Positions 9,935 to 21,012 of a DNA stretch of 64,000 nucleotides are shown here, one piece after another. The notes beneath the pieces are model-generated. The model was given only the letters and a program-made list of their open reading frames with translations, did no database searches and was not told where the DNA came from. The stretch is from Puccinia triticina. Taxonomy: Eukaryota > Basidiomycota > Pucciniomycetes > Pucciniales > Pucciniaceae. The number at the start of each line of letters is the position of its first letter. Within the stretch, counting starts at the first letter, position 1. The position numbers were made by a program, and so were the translations under genes. The DNA lies in assembly GCF_026914185.1 (NCBI RefSeq), contig NC_070575.1, positions 3,731,001 to 3,795,000 on the forward strand. Reading direction: 5' to 3'.

Positions 9935-12627
9935 GCCCCATCGAGAGCCTGCGTCTGCTGCCGGACAAAGTAAGTCGCTTTCTTCCCCTTTCCCCTTCAA
10001 CCAATACTAACTTCTTTATTTTGGGGTCACCAGGAATGCGGGTTCATCAACTTCCTGTCGATCCATGATGCAGTGCATGCCAAGGACCACATCGTGAACC
10101 AATTGGAGGACCAGATCAACCTCAAGAACGGGCCGACGTGCATCCGGATCGGCTTTGGCAAGCCCGAATCAGCCCCGCAAACGCCCGCAACCCTTCTGAC
10201 GACGCCGATTGGGAGTGCCCGAGCCGGCAGCAGCAGCGGAGGAGCAGGAGCAGGAGGAGGCTTGGTGAACGGGCTCTCGCAAGCGATGATGATGCTCTCC
10301 CTCACCAACATCCCCGGGCCCAATGGCATCGTCTCCTCCACCCAGATCAACAACCTCTGTCCCAGCCCTGCAGGCTTCACTAGCGTCGGCGGCGTCATGC
10401 TCGGCCCTAACGGCGACCCCGTCCTCCAGTCTAGCCCCACCCGCGCCCTCTGGGTCGGCAGCATCCCCTCTCAAACTACTACTAATCTGCTCATGGACAT
10501 CTTCTCTCCCTACGGCGCCATCGAATCAGTCCGTGTTCTGTCGCATAAGAATTGCGGATGTGAGTGCTCCCAACCTGCCAGCTGCTGTGTTTCTATCTCG
10601 TGCTGACTTGTTTTTCCAGTCATCAACTTTGAACATCTTGATGATGCCGTCCGCGCCCGCAAAGCTCTCAGTGGACGAGGGATCCTTGGCAGTGAAGTGG
10701 GCGCAGTCAAGATTGGTTACGCCAACGTTCCGGTCAAAGCCCCTGGCACCTTCTCGCCCTCGGGCCAACTCGACGGGCTGTCACAAGACCAGCAGCTGGC
10801 CCAGCAACAGCTTGCCTACGAGACCCTTGCCCGGATCAAAGGCGCCTCGGCCGTCTCGCTCGACCAGCATATCTTGAGTGGCAGCATCCAGGACTACTGC
10901 TCCAACCTGGCCATGAGCTTCATTCCCAATGGGATCCATGCGCTCAACGGGCTTCCCCTGGGCGGGAGCATCCCGAACACGGCTGCCGGCTTCGCGATGG
11001 TCGCTAACGAGTCCGGCGGCACCTCGCTCGACCGCAAAGCCGGCTCGACAACATGCACAGCCCCTCTGCCTCCGATGACGGAGATGCAACTCCTGCTGAA
11101 AGAGCTCTCTCTTGAGCCGATGACGGAAGATGAGAAGCAGCACCAGCAGTACGAGGAGAAGGACCAGCAGCTGGCGGCGGCCGAGTTCCGTCCGCCAGTG
11201 ACCTACTACACCACCGTCCCGCCGCCGACCAACCAGCTGGACCCGCACCGAAGACTGGTCAGTGCGGTCTCCGACCCGGCCCGATTGAGAGAAATCCGCA
11301 AACGGTTCGACTCCAACACGCTCAGCCAGGAAGAGATGGGCCTGGGCCAGATCGCGAGCGAGCTGCTCGAGCAGATCATCTACCTCTCCTCGGACTACAT
11401 CGGCCCAGAAGCTCTTCGAGAATGCTCGCACCCGATCAAGATGCTCATGCTCGAACGCTATGCGCCCCATCTGGCGATCATCGGCTGCCACAAGAACGGG
11501 ACCAGGGCGGCGCAGAAGATGATCAAATGTGCGAGCAGCGCCGAGGAGATGCGGCTGATCTCCCAGAACCTGCGTCCCTTCGGCCCCCCGCTCCTGCTCG
11601 ACTCTCTTGGCAACTACGTGATGCAATGCTGTCTGCGCTTCGGCGCGCCCTACATACAACGACTTTGTGTTTAATGCGATCGTCCATCGGTGTTGGGAGG
11701 TCGCCCAGACCCGCTTCGGCGCCCGCTCCGTCCGCACCTCCAAGCACGCCTTGCCGCTCGAAATCAAACGAGTCGCGATCGTGGTGATCCTAAACTCGAT
11801 CCCGCTGGCCACGAACCCGAACGGGACCTTACTGCTGACCTGGCTGCTCGACTCGTGGGGGCTCCCGGGGAGATATCGGCTGCTAGCCCCGCGCCTGCAT
11901 CTCGCCCACCTGTGCACCCACAAACTCGCCCCCGTCACCGTGCTCAGGATCATCAACCAGAACTTCGACCCCGCCGCCTCCACCATCCTGCTTGACGCCA
12001 TCTTCTCCGGCCCCAGGAAACAAGTGCTCGAGGAGATCCTCGCAGACCAAGCCCATGGCGTGGCCCTCATCTCCAAAACTCTCGCCGGACCCGCTGCCGC
12101 CCTCGAGGGCTCCCGGAGGCCCGCGATGGCCGAGAAGGTCAAAGACATGCTCGTCACCTTGCGCTTCCAGCACATCCCTGGTACGCTTCCCTCTCCCAGC
12201 CCCCCTCTTTTTTTGTTGTTCTGGCTGACCCGTGGGTTCTGGGACAGCGTACAAGAAGCTGGCCGAGGAGGTCGGCCTGCCCCCGATGACCAGCGCGGGG
12301 CCCAGTAGCAGTAGCAACGTGATGACGAGTGCGGGCGCAGGGGGAAGCACGCCGGTGCGCAGCGGGTCGGGCGTCGGCATGGGCAGCAAGGGCCGGACTC
12401 CTACGGCGGCGGGAGGCGACGGCGCTGGCACCCTGTGGTCCTCTTCCTCCGGCACGCCCTCGCCCAGCCCCGCGAAGACTATCAGAACCGCCGCTCGGAC
12501 CCCCGTCGCTGCTGTCGGCCCCAAATCGCCCCTCCTCTCGCCCGCCAAACCCGCGGATCACTTCCTTGTCGCCACTCCGTCTCCTGCTCCCGCGGCATCG
12601 CGCTCCCCCGGCCGCAAGTCTTCTTGA
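9935..12627 (+). pseudogene. JSN1-like Puf RNA-binding protein, 5'-truncated and frameshifted
   Basis: Fungal JSN1/PUF1 proteins combine RRM domains with Pumilio repeats and bind mRNA 3' UTRs. Exons are about 9945-9969, 10034-10559, 10620-12180 and 12248-12627 with consensus splice sites. Visible parts in order: the end of one RRM (SLRLLPDKECGFINFL), a second RRM (ALWVGSIPSQTT to GFINFEHLDDAVRARKAL), a Q/S-rich linker, and Pumilio repeats (SNTLSQEEMGLGQIAS; DSLGNYVMQCCLRFGAPY; NFDPAASTILLDAIFSGPRK), then a Ser/Pro-rich tail. Damage includes loss of everything before the RRM core, a small deletion with frame change near 11403, and a 4-bp TACA duplication at about 11650-11657 that throws translation into a stop at 11674 before the frame resumes. 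AATAAA at 12725 could serve polyadenylation. It follows the ABC fragment in the same orientation. Confidence 0.75.
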
Positions 12628-12639
12628 CCTTATCTCTCC

Positions 12640-13240
12640 CACTGCTTCCTCCCTTCTCCACTCGGTCCTCCGCTGTCCTCGTTCATTACAAAAACTGCGC
12701 CTGGGATTTGTGATCCCGGTGGTGAATAAACTGGTCAACACATGTTCAATCATCATTAAATTTGTTTTTTACTGCCGTCTAACTGAAAATGATCTATTGT
12801 CCTCAACAATTAATTAATTTAGAATTTTGTTATACCAATCCTCAAACACTTGCGTTCACTGATTTGTTGAAAATCAATAAAAAAATCAACCCGCCTTCCG
12901 CAGAATGAATGGATCAAGTGGACAATTGAGCTATGTCCCCCATCCTTTGCAAAATCAATTCATTGATCCGTAGGTGGTGCTTGCATTGTGACCTGATTGA
13001 GATGAAGATGAGTGTGGGCTGTGCTCAATGTTTGTACAACTTTGAGTTTGAAGAAGCAAGTGGTGATAAGGAAAGGCTTGACATAATTTTTAATGACAGC
13101 AAACCATATAACTTTTTACATAAATACACAAACAACATGGGGAAAACTTCTTCATTGATTGTGGAGATTGCAGAATTGATTCTGGGTTTCCCAGTGGTTT
13201 TGGCAATTATATACTGTTGCAGCAACACAACTATTTTTCT
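12640..13240. other. AT-rich spacer
   Basis: Apart from a 114-codon open frame at 12933-13277 with no recognisable domain and one hydrophobic stretch near its end, I see no feature. I regard the frame as doubtful. Confidence 0.4.
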
Positions 13241-13242
13241 TG

Positions 13243-13278
13243 AGACCCCGCAGCGGCGCAGCCGCCTTGGCCTCTAGT
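13243..13278 (-). repeat. GC-rich dispersed motif, copy 1
   Basis: GCAGCGGCGCAGCCGCCTTG followed by GCCTCTAGT recurs in reverse orientation at 41433-41468. Its high GC content and sharp edges inside AT-rich sequence suggest a transposon terminus. Confidence 0.5.
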
Positions 13279-13680
13279 ACTTCTCTAAATTCAGCCATAA
13301 GAGGTGCAAAACGCTTTTGGAGTCTCACAACGGTGAGCTGAAGAAGATCAGGAGCACAGAATGCTCAGGGACTCAGAACAGCAGATCAGAAATCTCCAGA
13401 TGAGCAGGTCTGACTACTATGGGCTTGAAACTAAGTGAAGTCTGTATTTCATATGGGAACAGAAGAAATACATGTGGGGAAAAGGGGCCTAAAGAGGGGC
13501 CTAGCTGACTATGGAACCCTGATGGAATGAAAAAGAAAAAATAGAAATAGGCCCTCTTCTGGGCATGGGGCAGAATTCTAAAATGAACCCAGCCTGTTTA
13601 CACACTGAACCTGTGAAGTGAGAAAAATGTGGATTTCAAGTAAGCAACATAATGACAAGAAATGAAAATTTAAGAAAAAT

Positions 13681-14020
13681 AAAGAAAAATAAAGAAAAAT
13701 AAAGAAAAATAAAGAAAAATAAAGAAAAATAAAGAAAAATAAAGAAAAATAAAGAAAAATAAAGAAAAATAAAGAAAAATAAAGAAAAATAAAGAAAAAT
13801 AAAGAAAAATAAAGAAAAATAAAGAAAAATAAAGAAAAATAAAGAAAAATAAAGAAAAATAAAGAAAAATAAAGAAAAATAAAGAAAAATAAAGAAAAAT
13901 AAAGAAAAATAAAGAAAAATAAAGAAAAATAAAGAAAAATAAAGAAAAATAAAGAAAAATAAAGAAAAATAAAGAAAAATAAAGAAAAATAAAGAAAAAT
14001 AAAGAAAAATAAAGAAAAAT
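13681..14020. repeat. Perfect 10-bp tandem repeat (AAAGAAAAAT) x34
   Basis: There are 34 consecutive units without a single mismatch. Such homogeneity implies recent expansion or ongoing slippage; it could also be an assembly length artefact. The open frame on the minus strand across it is only repeat translation. Confidence 0.98.
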
Positions 14021-15039
14021 GAAAAGTACCCCTCAAGTCAAGTATCATCAGGTGGTCAGTGGACAAAGGACAATAGAAAACACAAGACACAAATATAAGA
14101 AGCAGAAATAAAAGAAAGAAGTCAATATCAGGTAATTGAGAAATACCACAATCAAAAACAGACTAGGCTTTGAGCTGCTTGCTGTTGAGGGATTGCAGGA
14201 TTGGTGGATTGCTGACTGGAAGGGAAAGATACAACAAGCACTTGCAAGAGTCAAGAGATGAGAATTTCAAGATTCAAAAGGAAAAGATGATGGCACAGAA
14301 TGTCACAATGGTCAAGTGATTGAGAATCATGGAAGTCCAAAGAATGAAAGGATCAACTGACGAGCATTGATAATGGAGTAACGGCTTACATTTAAGATGA
14401 TGTAATTGGATGATATAAGCTTAATGGCAACAAAAAGTGTTGCAGGTTACCCATCAGGAAAGAGGATGGATGGATAAGCAAGAAGCTTATATATCTGAGA
14501 GTCAAATGTAGAGGGGACCAAGCTTAGTTCTTGCAGGAGCAAATGAGAGGTCAGAGCAAGGACCGATTGTGATATGATGACATCAGAGGGAACAAGCAAA
14601 AGAAGTGCTAGAGGGATGAAGCGTGAACATTAACAGAACCGTGGGTGACTGATATAATATTGGTCTCCCAGACCAATCTTATGTTGGTGGGGCCCACCAA
14701 AACATTAAAACAAAGAGATAATGTATTGGTTGGTCCACCCAATATAATATTGGTTTCCCCAAGTTGAACTTATTGTGGAGGGTTGCAACTGATACAAACT
14801 ACAACCCCCTTCATTTGGTAGTTTAAAAAAGGGAAGAAATGTAAACCAAGGATCTACAAACATTATTTCTTGAATGTAAACCAAGGATCTACAAACATCA
14901 CTTCTTGTGGATTTTGCATTCAAAACCCACAGATATCCACAACATCTGGGTTGGATGGGACAGACCAACATCCATCTGACCCATCCTGGGCATTGACCTG
15001 CCTTTACAGTCAAATTTCCGGAAGGCAGGCCAGACCAGA
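14021..15039. other. Gene-free spacer with a short inverted repeat
   Basis: This is non-coding. At 14650-14760 there are inverted TATAATATTGGT and ACCAAT(C/A) phrases around GTGGGGCCCACC, possibly a decayed MITE. At 14840-14900 there is a short tandem duplication of TGTAAACCAAGGATCTACAA. Confidence 0.45.
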
Positions 15040-15072
15040 CTGTAAAAACCCCGGGGAAGGAAGAAAAGGTAC

Positions 15073-16025
15073 TGTCAGCCACAGAGTACATGTCACAGTA
15101 CCTTACACGTACCAATTACCTGCAATTGTTCACATTACTTATAGTCCATTCCTTTTACACCTTTATTACATATGTATATCATTAGATACAAGCTTAGGAA
15201 TGTACTCTTGTTATACATTACATTACAGATAACCATAGTTAAATACAGTTACCATAATGTACTGTTGTTATGAGAGTTAAGTTACGTGCAAACAGTAAGA
15301 TTACAATACATTGTAATATTACTGTACACGTGAAATACCCCAAGATAGGTATCACTCATTTATCCCCTGTTACGCCTCAGTACCTATTTACATAACATAT
15401 TGGTTATGATATAAATACATAAAAAATACATGATGTAATCCAATTCAAAGAGCACTGAATGGAATCACTGATTGGTTATGATCAGCTAGTGTGCACTGCT
15501 ACTGATCTAGGATCAGTACTGATCATTACACTGCCCTGATCATTTCCAATGTTGATCCTCATGAGGATCTGCTTCCCTTGAGCGCTTCCAGTTCCCCCCT
15601 GGTCCTGAAGCGCCTCCAAGCGCCCCATATTCCCTCCTGCTCTTTTACCCTCTATATAAACACGCCCCCCAGGACTGTTTATCCCTCAGAATATTATTAC
15701 AGCAAAGTTTAACCCATACTATAGTTAAACAGTGCTTTCATTCTCACCTATCTTTCAATTCAGGAATAACATCTACTGTTGATTACCCTTACCTTTCTGT
15801 AGGTAAAACCACGAACCCAAGTTGAGTTATTCCTTGGATGCCTATTAACACCCTGTGTTGATCTGGATCCGCCTTAATTGAGCAAGCCTCTCAGTCAAGA
15901 TTACTGATAGAGTGAAACCTTTTACAGGTCTTACCACAAACCCATTGGCCCATCCTTGGCACTTTACGCTATCATCTTGCTAGTAACAACCCTCTCAGAC
16001 ACGGTTAGTTACATACAGGCTGACA
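15073..16025. mobile_element. Solo LTR (953 bp) with GGTAC target-site duplication
   Basis: The sequence starts TGTCAGCC and ends with the exact inverse GGCTGACA. GGTAC lies immediately outside both ends (15068-15072 and 16026-16030). A promoter-like CTCTATATAAACACG box sits at about 15651. The 33 bp before and ~70 bp after it are joined, without the LTR, in a related sequence at 16496-16584, which acts as an empty-site reference. No internal retrotransposon genes are present, so this is a recombined solo LTR. Its termini match those of the LTRs at 28046 and 47292. Confidence 0.95.
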
Positions 16026-16495
16026 GGTACCACCCGGCTACACGATCGTAGCGGGCATCAACTCTCCTCCAGAGAGGCATAACACCAGGCCATAACACTC
16101 CCCCGCAAGCCAATATCACTGATAACAGAGGTGATATTGGATTGGACACCAAATGGGCTGGTGTGAAACTACATACAAATCTAAGTGTTACTCCCCAACA
16201 GACTTGTTAACTTTCAACTTTCACGCATACTGGCTACTATACTAATGCTATTTTTGAAGACTATACTATGATTTATCTTAAAATGGGACTTTTTGGCACC
16301 CATGAGCCATGGAACTATTTTAAGGCAACCACACTCCTAAACCAATAATCAATAATATGCTTATACTTAAGATTAGGAGTAGCTAACACAGTTATGTCAT
16401 GTTATGTGAGGGTTACAAGGTGAGGAGATGTGACATGTGCAAGATGCAGGCAATGGGAATTGAACACACAACAGAGGCAACTCTGGGCTCATAAC

Positions 16496-16584
16496 CTGTA
16501 AAAACCCCGGGGAAGGAAGAAAAGGTACCACCCAACTACACAACCGTAGCGGGCATCAACTCTATAACACCAGGCCATAACACA
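16496..16584. repeat. Empty-site paralogue of the LTR insertion
   Basis: TGTAAAAACCCCGGGGAAGG, then GAAAAGGTAC, then CACCC and the GTAGCGGGCATCAACTCT and AACACCAGGCCATAACAC phrases match the joined flanks of the solo LTR at 15073-16025 (flanks 15040-15072 and 16026-16098). One GGTAC is present here against two around the LTR. The underlying sequence is itself a repeat of unknown type. Confidence 0.85.
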
Positions 16585-17060
16585 GACCACTTCTTGACCC
16601 TCCAGCTGGGCCAACAAAAATCAGAATTGAGATTTGAGCAGTAGTTTATTTTATTGGTATTGGATTGGGTCACTGATCCAATCTGATAAAACAGATTTTA
16701 TCCCCAATATAATCCAATACAATATGATCCAAAGCGTCTTGCTGGGATGGGATGTTAGATTGAGCCCCAATTTCCCAGAGAAAGTGTCTTTTTTAGATAC
16801 ATTAATATTGTATCTGTTTGTCAATAAAATACATGGTATTGAATTCTCATGTATAGGAAAAACAATATGATATATAGTATTGGCCAATACCAGGATCATA
16901 TCATATTGTTTCACCATTCATGTCAATATTTAATATTACCATGCATTTTCTATGGTTTGACTGTCAAGTGAAATCTAGCAAATAGATTGTCTATTTCCCA
17001 TGTTTCACCTGGCTGAGGTTACTTTTGCAGCTTCCTTGTACTAAACCAGTATACAATTTT
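16585..17060. other. AT-rich spacer with palindromic segments
   Basis: Many ATTGG and CCAAT phrases occur, including inverted AACAATATGATA and TATCATATTGTT at about 16861-16911. This could be decayed MITE sequence or non-coding hAT sequence. No gene is visible. Confidence 0.4.
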
Positions 17061-17065
17061 AAAAT

Positions 17066-17330
17066 GTTGAATTGGAGATAAAGACCTACCTGAAAGAGGA
17101 TATTGAAACCAATAGCATTGCTCTTCTAAATTACAGGGCTGTTCATCAACAAAGCTTCCCAATCTTATACAAGATAGCATGTTTCTTTTTGCTACATATT
17201 CCAGCCACCAGTGCTGCATCTGAATCAGTTTTCTCCAAAGGTTTCCACATACATTCTTGGTAGTGCCCTACCCTCAATCCAAATAGCATTGAGAAGATAT
17301 TTTTTCTTAAGGAATGGTATTGAGTGCTGG
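17066..17330 (+). pseudogene. hAT transposase, C-terminal dimerisation remnant
   Basis: The frame from about 17072 reads EIKTYLKEDIE, then FPILYKIACFFLLHIPATSA and ASESVFSKG. This is the hallmark of the hAT C-terminal dimerisation domain (usually fP.la..a...l.ipatSa.sErvFS). After FSKG the frame shifts by one and continues as YILGSALPSIQIALRRYFFL, the normal last segment. The DNA-binding and catalytic parts are not present upstream. It is a short, dead fragment. Confidence 0.8.
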
Positions 17331-17687
17331 AATAATCAGATGATTTTGTACTTTCATCATTTGTCAGACTATCTTATTGTTTTCTTCCTCTTCTTCACAT
17401 TTGTTTCCCTCATTTTTACCCTATTTTTTCTTGCTCATGAGATTATTATCTGTTCACCATCCAAGTCTGATGCAGCCAAATTGAAAAATAACATAAAATA
17501 TATGGTCATTTGTGTTGAGAATGGCCAATGGAATCAAATGAATTTCTCCTTTCTCCCTAGCCGGTACAATGCTTCAAATCAAGTCCTGATATCCAACCCC
17601 TGTGTTTACACCCCATGAAATGCCCTGAAAAGGGAAGTTTTGTGTTTGGAGTGGTAATTTTATCCAAGATGAAGTTTAATTTGCATT

Positions 17688-17952
17688 GGCAAGGGTGAAA
17701 GCACTGCGCCTCAAAAAGCGCAGCACAGCAGTTTTGGTGGCCGCTGCGCTGCGCTGAAAGTAGCGGCCCCGCCCGCTGCGCTACCGCTTCTTGGGTCTGG
17801 CAAGAGGTGGGGAACCGCTACTTCCAGCGGTAGCCCAGCGGAACCATCGCTGCGCTACCGCTTTTTGAGCTGGCCGCGTAGCGCTCCCCCGCTGCGCTGC
17901 GCTAAAAGACCGCTTTTTTGTAGCGCAGCGTAGCGTTTCAGCCTTGGCATTG
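17688..17952. repeat. GC-rich MITE-like repeat, copy 1
   Basis: The block opens CAAGGGTGAAAGCACTGCGC and closes with an imperfect inverse around GTTTCAGCCTTGG. In between are multiple GCTGCGCTACCGCTTTTTGA phrases. A second diverged copy lies at 46018-46412. It is non-coding. Confidence 0.65.
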
Positions 17953-18101
17953 GGCACAGACCAGGCACAGACCATTGAACATAACGCAGTACGAGGTCGC
18001 ACAAAGAGCAACCTCAACAGGAGGGACTCACCCGCAAGTGGTGATCTTTGGCACAGGAGGAAATTGTTTTTTTGAGGAAATCCCACTTTTTTTTAGTAAT
18101 G

Positions 18102-18267
18102 GAGGACTTCCTGTCAAATTTGAATAAATCTGGAATTTCAGATTTTACAGGGAAATCTGAAATCTGGAACTCTAGATCACTTTGGGTATCTTTGGGGACC
18201 TAGATTCCCTGTGAAATCTGAAATCTTTTGGCTCAGATCTGACTTGACAGATCAACAGGAAGTCCTC
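18102..18267. mobile_element. 166-bp MITE with perfect 13-bp TIRs
   Basis: GAGGACTTCCTGT at 18102-18114 is inverted at 18255-18267. TAAT is found just outside both ends (18097-18100 with one extra G, and 18268-18271). The interior has inverted GATTTCAGATTT phrases. It is non-coding. Confidence 0.75.
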
Positions 18268-18271
18268 TAAT

Positions 18272-18798
18272 CTCACGATTTCTACCTCACCTGATCAAGT
18301 TAATTCCTCTTGTAGTTGCTTACGGGATGCTATTGGTGGCGCTGTTTGGTAGTACGGTGACACCCGGGTGTGTTCAGTGGCATGGGCGTCCAGGGTGAAA
18401 ATTGGTAAAGGATTCCAATTCTGGAATCAAAATACGGGAAAACCAACCAGAAGTCTCTGATTGTGCTTACCTGCTTTTGATATAGCATCCAGCTGCATAT
18501 ATCAAAATGTCCAACCTTGTCACTTTATTTGGGGTTCTCAAAGTTGCAACATAGTGAAATATGTCATGAAAACATACAACCTTCCTTGCCAGGGCTGTCA
18601 AATGCTTCTCTGCAAAAAAGGTGTGTTTGGCAGTATGTCACATTTGTATGTTTTCAACTTTGAGAACCCTAATTGCAAAATTCCCCCCAAAGCATCCAAA
18701 CTTTTTTGGAATGGCCATAGACAGCCACCTGGAATATGCTGTTCAGTTATTCCAGCTGATGTCAGCTTTGTAACTTGACCTGCATGCATATGCCAGTA
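18272..18798. other. Spacer with an inverted repeat
   Basis: GGTTCTCAAAGTTG at about 18532 is inverted near 18655, around a non-coding core, which suggests a small foldback element. No gene is visible. Confidence 0.4.
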
Positions 18799-19794
18799 CA
18801 GTAGGGGGTTTCAAACCACCTCCAGGAAGTCTTCCAGGTTGAACTTTCCAGGAAAAATTTCCCCTGCCAAAAAAGATTCCTGGGACCTGGATTTTGAGTC
18901 CCCCCAAATGCCAAAGAACAGGAAATTGTAACCAGGAATCACTCCCAGGAAATGGGAGTGGTTTTATCTCATAAAATTCCATTGCGGCCAGGGTCCCGAA
19001 GTGCCATCAAGTCCCACAATTGCACCACCTCGTGGAAGCTCGCCGCACTTGCCATTGAGACCGGGAGTTTGCACCTAAGACTGTGCTGATAACACTCACC
19101 ACTAGTTTGTACACTTGATGGCCAGTACAAACCAGCCATTGAGAAGCTTTTAGTCATCTTGACAACCAGTTTGTACTGGTCATTGAGCAGCTTAAGTCCT
19201 CTCGCTGACCGGTTTGTACCGGGCATTGGGAGAGGATCTTGAGTTATTGCGGTCATTGAGAAGCTTGTTTCATCTTGATGGCCAGGTTGTACTGGTCATC
19301 AAGCGACTTGAGTCCTCAAGATGACGGATCACATCAAGAGGGTTTGAGTCCTCATTCTTGATGACCAGTTTGTACTGGTCATTGAGAACGACCGTCCAGA
19401 CTGGTCATTGAGGAGCTTGAGTTCTCTGAATGACCAGTCAGGCCGGTCATCAAGAAGCTTGATTCATCTTGAGGACCAGTACAAACACTGGTCATCGAGC
19501 ACCTTGAGTCCTTGAGATGACTGGTCAGACCGGTCATCGAGAGGGTTTGAGTCCTCCCAATGACCGTGTGGTGGGAAGATGGCAAGAAAAAGTCCCGGGG
19601 GTTCAGTTCTGTTCGGGGCTAAGATAAGATGGTATTGTTTCTTTGTTTTGGACTTGTTTTCCTGATTTCCTGGACCTCCTGGAGGGTCTTGCCGGTCAGG
19701 AATCCAGGTCCGCAGGAGACGTTCCAGGAGGTGTTTTTTTCCTGGAAAGTACGACATGGACAACTTCCTGGAGGTGGTTTGGAACCCCCTAGTG
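18799..19794. mobile_element. 1-kb TIR element carrying an internal minisatellite
   Basis: The ends CA(G/C)TAGGGGGTT(T/C)CAAACCA and the following ACCTCCAGGAAG are inverted copies (18799-18850 and 19740-19794). From about 19085 to 19565 there are tandem degenerate units of about 55-60 bp built on TGACCAGTTTGTACTGGTCA and TTGAGAAGCTTGAGTC. There is no coding frame. Its right end directly abuts the 11-bp duplication of the MULE at 19796. Confidence 0.7.
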
Positions 19795-20927
19795 TTTGAG
19801 AATGGGACCAGCTTTATGCACTCCAAACATTTACTACATGCACTCCAAAAATGGAGTGAGCCTGTGTCTACTCCAATGAATGTTGGAGTGAACCTTTGTT
19901 CACTCCAAAAATGGGCTAAATTGGAGTGTTCAGAAGTTCACTCCAATATTTATTGGAGTGAACAATTGTGCACTCAAAAAGAATTGGAGTAAAAAATTGG
20001 TCAGCCACACTTTGGAGTGAAGTCCCACCCACTCCATTTTTTTTGGAGTGTGGACCACTGTGCACTCCAAAAATCTGTGATTATCTGTGACTGGAAAAAT
20101 GGTTACTATCATTACTAAGAACTAAGAAAAAAAGAGAAAAACATAAACTCAAAAATTTCTAGGCCTTTAATCCTTCCTTGTAAAGATCCAAGCCTTTTTT
20201 TATGAAATTTACCCAAGATTTGGCACCCTTTAAAGTACAATTCTTCGCTAGAATGGCGGGAGGGATGGGTTTGACACCATTGATACCCTCAACAGTCAGT
20301 AAAACCCAGTGATTTCCATTGACAAAGAGCAGATAAATAGGCTCAGAATCACTGGAATCCTTGGGGCCTAGTCTTAAGGGGAGGAACGTACTACATGAAA
20401 CAGAAGAGAAAAAAACTATTGGGCGGGTGTAAGTGTTGGCCAGAGTTTGCCCGTGTTCTAGCTTGTTGAGCCATTTCGCCATTGTGATTTGGTTTGTCTT
20501 GCTGGTCACTGTGAGTGCATCAACAATCCTGTTTATCTCGCCGTCACCGCCCTGTAGTCTGGAGTAGCTTTTCTTGTTGTGTGTGATCTCTTCTATCATT
20601 TACTTCCTTACGCGCAGCCATCCATTGTCGCTATTGTAGCCCAGCCCATTCGAGATACAATGAAAGCCACAGTTGTCATCGCCACTGGGATCAAAGATGC
20701 CCTTTACATATGTGCGGAGGTGTTCAGGAATCTCGTCCAAGTGAGTTTTCTATCAAAATTCAAATTGAACCAATGTTAAATCATCTAGATAACCTTTCAC
20801 ATTGCATAAATGATCATCTGCGCACCTTCTCTGGTTCCAAGGTGCATTTGTCCAACGGCGCAACCTCCCCCGTTTCTTGACCCTCAGGCACCGCTTTCTG
20901 ATCATCCAATTCTGAATCAGCGCAATC

Positions 20928-20941
<14 letters not shown>

Positions 20942-20958
<17 letters not shown>

Positions 20959-21012
20959 AAACCCGGGTTGGGCTTACTCTAGGTGCCTGCTTTACCACTA
21001 AGCTACGAAGCC
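20942..21012 (-). tRNA. tRNA-like sequence (pseudogene or tRNA-derived repeat)
   Basis: The 71 nt on the minus strand fold as a tRNA: a 7-bp acceptor stem (GGCTTCG with TGGAGCC, two G-T pairs), D stem GCTT/AAGC with the A box TAGCTTAGTGG, a T arm CCGGG/CCTGG and the B box GGGTTTGAGTCC. The anticodon loop CTAGAGT would give AGA (Ser), but the stem has two mismatches and the variable loop is short, unlike a true tRNA-Ser. It lies inside the MULE between the basic linker and the OTU exon. Confidence 0.5.

Noticed and set aside
10781..12175. 464-codon minus-strand frame
   Set aside because: It is the antisense shadow of the Puf coding sequence, whose plus-strand protein is clearly recognisable.
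8350..12627. A genuine fusion gene of an ABC transporter and a Puf protein
   Set aside because: The transporter lacks its ATPase domain, the Puf part lacks its start and has frameshifts, and no continuous frame joins them.
13578..14090. 170-codon minus-strand frame rich in Phe/Leu resembling a membrane protein
   Set aside because: It is entirely the translation of the 10-bp microsatellite.
20942..21012. Functional tRNA-Ser(AGA)
   Set aside because: The anticodon stem has two mismatches and the variable loop is short, whereas tRNA-Ser has a long variable arm.
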